Assembly (NCBI GenBank): GCA_016292805.1
Contig: JAEDFM010000005.1
Location: forward strand, 1-64,000
DNA: 64,000 bases
DNA from: Treponema sp.
GTDB lineage: Bacteria; Spirochaetota; Spirochaetia; Treponematales; Treponemataceae
Reading direction: 5' to 3'
Shown: piece after piece, positions 60,574 to 64,000 of the stretch
Position numbering within the stretch: position 1 is the stretch's first letter
Layout of the letters: the number at the start of each line of letters is the position of its first letter
Position numbers and translations under genes: made by a program
Notes under the pieces: model-generated
Seen by the model: only the letters and a program-made list of their open reading frames with translations
The model's database searches: none
What the model was told of the DNA's origin: nothing

Positions 60574-60966
60574 ATGAAAAAACACTTATTAATTATATTA
60601 TATCTAGGGTTTATTAGTATCTCATCTTTTTCTAGGGAATATGAAAATTATGGATATGTCTATGCAGATTATTGTGGTAATACGAGTATGGGTGAAGCTT
60701 CAATATTAGTCGATCGCTGTAAAATCTACTTACAAGAAAAAGGATTTAATTATATTTCTTCTTTGGAAAAATTAACTAGAAGAGAAATTTATTGTTTGTG
60801 GGAAGAATTAAGAGAGTATACATTAATTGATGGAGAAATATATGGAATCATTTTTTATGATGAGAACAATGATTTGTATAAGTTTATGTATGTAGAAATG
60901 ACTGATAGTGGAACATCGTATAAATCATATTTTGTTGGTAAATATTTTTACGAAGAAAATGAATAA
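60574..60966 (+). CDS. Exported protein, same paralogous family (3 of 3)
   Basis: 130 residues with signal peptide MKKHLLIILYLGFISISSFS. The shared pattern reads LREYTLIDGEIYGIIF and MYVEMTDSGTSYKSYF. It starts 13 bases after the zinc-ribbon gene. The remaining gap 60967-61229 has no gene; it holds a GC palindrome and a terminator. Confidence 0.68.
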   Translation: MKKHLLIILYLGFISISSFSREYENYGYVYADYCGNTSMGEASILVDRCKIYLQEKGFNYISSLEKLTRREIYCLWEELREYTLIDGEIYGIIFYDENNDLYKFMYVEMTDSGTSYKSYFVGKYFYEENE

Positions 60967-61113
60967 TGTTTTGAGGAAAAAACTCGCAAATATTTTTTAT
61001 TGATATTAATAGTTTTTTTATAAGACAGAGAAAAGAATTAATAATATTGGAATACAAATTATTTCTTTTGTGAAAATTATTCAGTGAATATAACTATAAA
61101 TTATCCGGGGTTT

Positions 61114-61132
61114 TAGGGGGCACAGCCCCCTA
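61114..61132. repeat. GC-rich palindrome
   Basis: TAGGGGGC-ACA-GCCCCCTA, an 8-bp arm palindrome in otherwise AT-rich DNA, followed by AGTCGAAGGGG. It resembles dispersed repeat units of gut anaerobes. Confidence 0.6.
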
Positions 61133-61154
61133 GTCGAAGGGGTAGCGGAAAATG

Positions 61155-61188
61155 AAAAAAGCGTTGTGAGATTTCACAACGCTTTTTT
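61155..61188. terminator. Terminator of ftsK (bidirectional)
   Basis: AAAAAAGCGTTGTGA-GATT-TCACAACGCTTTTTT, 15-bp stem, 42 bases beyond the ftsK stop on the minus strand. Confidence 0.92.
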
Positions 61189-61229
61189 TAGTTGGAGCGA
61201 GTGGAAGGCTTTCCCCCTCTTGTATTCCC

Positions 61230-64000
61230 CTAGTTTGGTATATGAATTACTTCGCGAGGTTTGCTGCCGTTGGCTGGGCCTACAATTCCTCGTTCTTCCA
61301 TTTCTTCTACAAGGCGGGCGGCACGGTTGTAACCGATGCTTAAGCGGCGCTGCAGGTAAGAAGCACTGGCTTTTCCAGACTGAACTACAATCTGGAGGGC
61401 CTGGTCGTAAAGTGGATCATCATCATCCATTGGGTTACCAAACAGGTCTAAAGCTTTGTCTTCGTCAGATTCAACAAACATTTCTTCATCAATGTAATCT
61501 GGTTCACCATATTCTTTAACGGCTTTAATTACATCTTCACATTCCTGGTCTGTAACAAAAGTACCCTGAATACGAATTGGTGCTGGGTCTGCGGCAGAAG
61601 CGTAAAGCATATCACCACGGCCAAGAAGCTTTTCTGCACCGACTGTATCAATAATAATGTTAGAGTCTGTACGGCTGGCAACCATAAAGGCAATACGAGT
61701 TGGAATGTTTGCTTTAATCAAACCTGTAATTACATTTACAGACGGACGCTGTGTTGCAAGTACTAAGTGAATACCTACGGCACGGCTCATTGCTGTAAGG
61801 CGGGCAATTACGCTTTCAAGCTCTTTTCCACTTGTAGCCATTAAGTCTGCAAATTCATCAATAATAACTACAATGTAAGGAAGCTTTTCTGTACAAATTT
61901 TCTGTTCCTTAATTTTTGTATTGTAGTTAGAAATATCACGAACACCCATGCTGTCCAAAAGTGCGTAACGACGTTCCATTTCGCATAAACACCACTGCAA
62001 AGACTGCAATGCTTTTTTAGGTTCTGTAATAACAGGTGTAAGAAGATGAGGAATGTTGTTGTAAAGTTTAAGTTCTACAACTTTAGGGTCAACAAGAATC
62101 ATCTTAACATCCTGTGGTGAACGTTTATACAAAATAGAAAGAATCAAAGAGTTTACACAAACTGATTTACCTGAACCTGTGGCTCCGGCAATAAGCATAT
62201 GTGGAGTTTTTGCAAGGTCAATTAACTGAGCCTTACCAAGAATATCTTTTCCTAAAATTACTGGAATAGACATTTTTTTCCAATCAGGTAAATCCATTTC
62301 AATAATTTCACGGAAGCCTACAACGCTGCGGTGTTTGTTTGGAACTTCAATACCAACGGCCTGTTTACCTGGAATTGGAGCAACAATACGAACTGACTGT
62401 GCAGCAAGGCTAAGTGCAATGTTATCCTGAAGAGTTACAATTTTGCTGAGTTTAACACCTGGAGCTGGCAAAATTTCAAACATTGTTACTACTGGACCTT
62501 TTTTAATTCCAATAATATCAGCTTCAATGTTGAATTCTGCAAGAGTCTGTTTAAGATTTAATGAAGCTTGTTTTGTTGCTTCATCAATCAACCAGTACTG
62601 GTCATCTTTATATGCAATAAGAAGGTCAGTTGGAATTACATAAGGACCTTTTTTTGTTGCACGGTTTCCAACCTTTTTAGGTGCAGTTGCAATTGTCTGA
62701 GTCTTTGGTCTGTTTTCTTCCTGCTGAGCATTAAAGAAGTCTGTAAGTTCATCGGCAGTAAGATTGTTAGCAGAAGCTGGAATCTTTTCAGAAATTGTAC
62801 TGCGAATATCATTTTCCATACTTGAGAAAACATTTGAAACCGCATTAGCAAATCCAACAGGTTCAGAATCTTCATCTTCAACAATGTCATCAACAGAAAC
62901 CATTTCATCTTCAGCAGCGTTGTCTAGATCTTCGCTGTCTTCCTGCTTTGCAATCTGATCAAAAATAGATGAATCTTCTTCAATTGTTACATTGAAATCA
63001 TCAAAGTTTTCGTCTTCTTCAAAAACAGTTGTGTGATTATTAGATTTTGCATCTTCCTTTTTTGCAGTATAAGCTGGTTTGATAGAGTAGTCAGGTTCTT
63101 CCTGTGGTTCATCTTCTTCGCCAAAACTGATTTTTGAAGGGAATTTAGATTTTTTTACTTCTCTAGGTTTTGCTGGTTCTACAGGTACAGATTCATCTGA
63201 AAGAGAAATTCCGTGTGGGAAATTTGGGTTTTCTACAACAGTATCAATATAGTGAGTTGCAGCATAAGGAGAATCTTCTTCTACAGGTTTTGACTGTGCT
63301 GCAGCTTTTGTTTGAATTGCTGGTTTTGTCAAATCAAATTCAGGTTCAGCTTCTGCTTCATCCTTTGGTGGGAATTCAAAAGCTGGATCATTTGGATCGT
63401 AGTTTTCGTCATATTCTGGAGGAAGAGTATCTGGTGCTGGTGGTAAATCTGGCCATTCCAATTCGTCAGAGGCTGAGTTGTCATCAAAAGAGCTGAAATC
63501 TGTAAGGGCAGCATATTCTTCCTGAGAAATGATTGTAGCTGGATTTGCTGGTTCGTCGTCGTCGGCAGCGGTTGGTGTTGCAGGTGCAGATGCTGGTGTT
63601 GCAGGTGCAGAAATTGGTGTATCATTAGATTCTGGTGCTTCCCGAAGACCAAGTTCAATTTCCTGCGAAATCAATTCTTCTTCAGAAATATTCATTTCTT
63701 CATCTGTAACAAAGTTTATTTCGCTGAATGGTGCCAATGGTTCTGAAGAAACAGCCGGCTGGCTTACTGAATCAGCCTGAACTGCAGTATCAGCCTCAAC
63801 TGGAGAGTCAAGAATAGCATCAAAATCTGTAGCTGCAGAATCTTTAGCTTCTTCTTTTGCAGCTTTCTTTTCCTTAAGCTTTGCTAAGGCTTTATCAAAA
63901 ATAGATTCAGTTTCTTTGTATTCTTTTGTTGAAGTATCAACCTTATCCATTTTTACAAAATCAACAGTGCCAGAATTTTCTGATGCAATTGCTGATTCTG
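61230..64000 (-). CDS. ftsK: DNA translocase FtsK (N-terminus beyond the window)
   Basis: At least 922 codons. The C-terminal motor has Walker A GATGSGKSV, Walker B PYIVVIIDEFADLM, LATQRPSVNVITG, and the gamma domain (ASYLQRRLSIGYNRAARLVEEM). A ~400-residue acidic, Pro/Glu-rich linker precedes it. An ATG at 63950 is internal: the frame continues upstream as ESAIASENSGTVDFVK to the window edge, so the membrane domain lies outside. FtsK moves chromosomes at the division septum and activates dimer resolution. Confidence 0.95.
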   Translation of the reverse strand, partial: ESAIASENSGTVDFVKMDKVDTSTKEYKETESIFDKALAKLKEKKAAKEEAKDSAATDFDAILDSPVEADTAVQADSVSQPAVSSEPLAPFSEINFVTDEEMNISEEELISQEIELGLREAPESNDTPISAPATPASAPATPTAADDDEPANPATIISQEEYAALTDFSSFDDNSASDELEWPDLPPAPDTLPPEYDENYDPNDPAFEFPPKDEAEAEPEFDLTKPAIQTKAAAQSKPVEEDSPYAATHYIDTVVENPNFPHGISLSDESVPVEPAKPREVKKSKFPSKISFGEEDEPQEEPDYSIKPAYTAKKEDAKSNNHTTVFEEDENFDDFNVTIEEDSSIFDQIAKQEDSEDLDNAAEDEMVSVDDIVEDEDSEPVGFANAVSNVFSSMENDIRSTISEKIPASANNLTADELTDFFNAQQEENRPKTQTIATAPKKVGNRATKKGPYVIPTDLLIAYKDDQYWLIDEATKQASLNLKQTLAEFNIEADIIGIKKGPVVTMFEILPAPGVKLSKIVTLQDNIALSLAAQSVRIVAPIPGKQAVGIEVPNKHRSVVGFREIIEMDLPDWKKMSIPVILGKDILGKAQLIDLAKTPHMLIAGATGSGKSVCVNSLILSILYKRSPQDVKMILVDPKVVELKLYNNIPHLLTPVITEPKKALQSLQWCLCEMERRYALLDSMGVRDISNYNTKIKEQKICTEKLPYIVVIIDEFADLMATSGKELESVIARLTAMSRAVGIHLVLATQRPSVNVITGLIKANIPTRIAFMVASRTDSNIIIDTVGAEKLLGRGDMLYASAADPAPIRIQGTFVTDQECEDVIKAVKEYGEPDYIDEEMFVESDEDKALDLFGNPMDDDDPLYDQALQIVVQSGKASASYLQRRLSIGYNRAARLVEEMEERGIVGPANGSKPREVIHIPN

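Noticed and set aside
63598..63660. Alternative ftsK start at or after 63950, and short Ala-Pro-Thr repeats in its linker
   Set aside because: The frame is open to the window edge, so no start lies inside; the repeats are ordinary low-complexity linker.
1..64000. CRISPR arrays, rRNA, tRNA, integrases or transposases
   Set aside because: None could be recognised on either strand by inspection; a dedicated scan could still find a degenerate case.

Overview
The window looks like chromosome from a spirochaete close to Treponema. This is inferred from AT-rich coding sequence, several lipoproteins with spirochaete-style lipoboxes, a pyruvate phosphate dikinase, an indolepyruvate ferredoxin oxidoreductase cluster and an anaerobe-type class 1B dihydroorotate dehydrogenase. 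No rRNA, tRNA, CRISPR array, transposase or integrase was seen. Most genes are housekeeping or metabolic, in short operons on both strands.

Layout. 1-5.1 kb: end of one exported-protein gene and a 1609-residue Ig-like surface lipoprotein. 5.2-8.2 kb: ppdK, whose 3' end and terminator are duplicated. 8.2-16.9 kb: GNAT protein, DUF368 transporter, membrane protein, PFL/UPF0210 protein, GH18-like lipoprotein, double-NBD ABC ATPase, YchJ, RlmB. 16.9-22.1 kb: membrane protein, BirA, two structured intergenic RNAs, RelQ-type alarmone synthetase, 5-FCL and a LuxR regulator. 22.3-28.9 kb: orphan ABC ATPase, GT8, NadE, EFR1-type ferredoxin and a fused epimerase. 29.1-33.2 kb: iorA-iorB-paaK-ACT, an operon for anaerobic aromatic 2-oxoacid oxidation. 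33.5-35.6 kb: bioY-ecfA-ecfT biotin uptake behind a BirA-type operator. 35.6-41.6 kb: EAL protein, small proteins, TrmN6-like methyltransferase, TetR and an acyl-CoA ligase. 41.7-48.4 kb: htpG, an orphan PotD-like lipoprotein and ABC exporters. 48.7-54.2 kb: a fused PyrK-PyrD, two SGNH esterases and ArgA. 54.2-57.4 kb: an oversized ECF sigma factor, panE and a lipoprotein gene broken by TGA. 57.5-61 kb: an accessory island with hicAB, an XRE regulator, a probable type I toxin-antitoxin module and an operon with three small paralogous exported proteins. 61.2 kb to the end: ftsK, which runs off the window.

Three points stand out. First, at 58.57-58.88 kb a 34-codon hydrophobic/basic peptide on the minus strand has a strong ribosome site and 5'/3' ends able to pair, and it faces a convergent ~87-nt RNA with its own promoter and terminator; this has the architecture of a type I toxin-antitoxin system. 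Second, many genes have a -10 hexamer 6-9 nt before the start codon and no Shine-Dalgarno, so leaderless transcripts look common. Third, intergenic regions hold several C-terminal gene remnants and dispersed palindromes, one lodged inside a terminator loop. All names come from reading motifs by eye; no database search was run.
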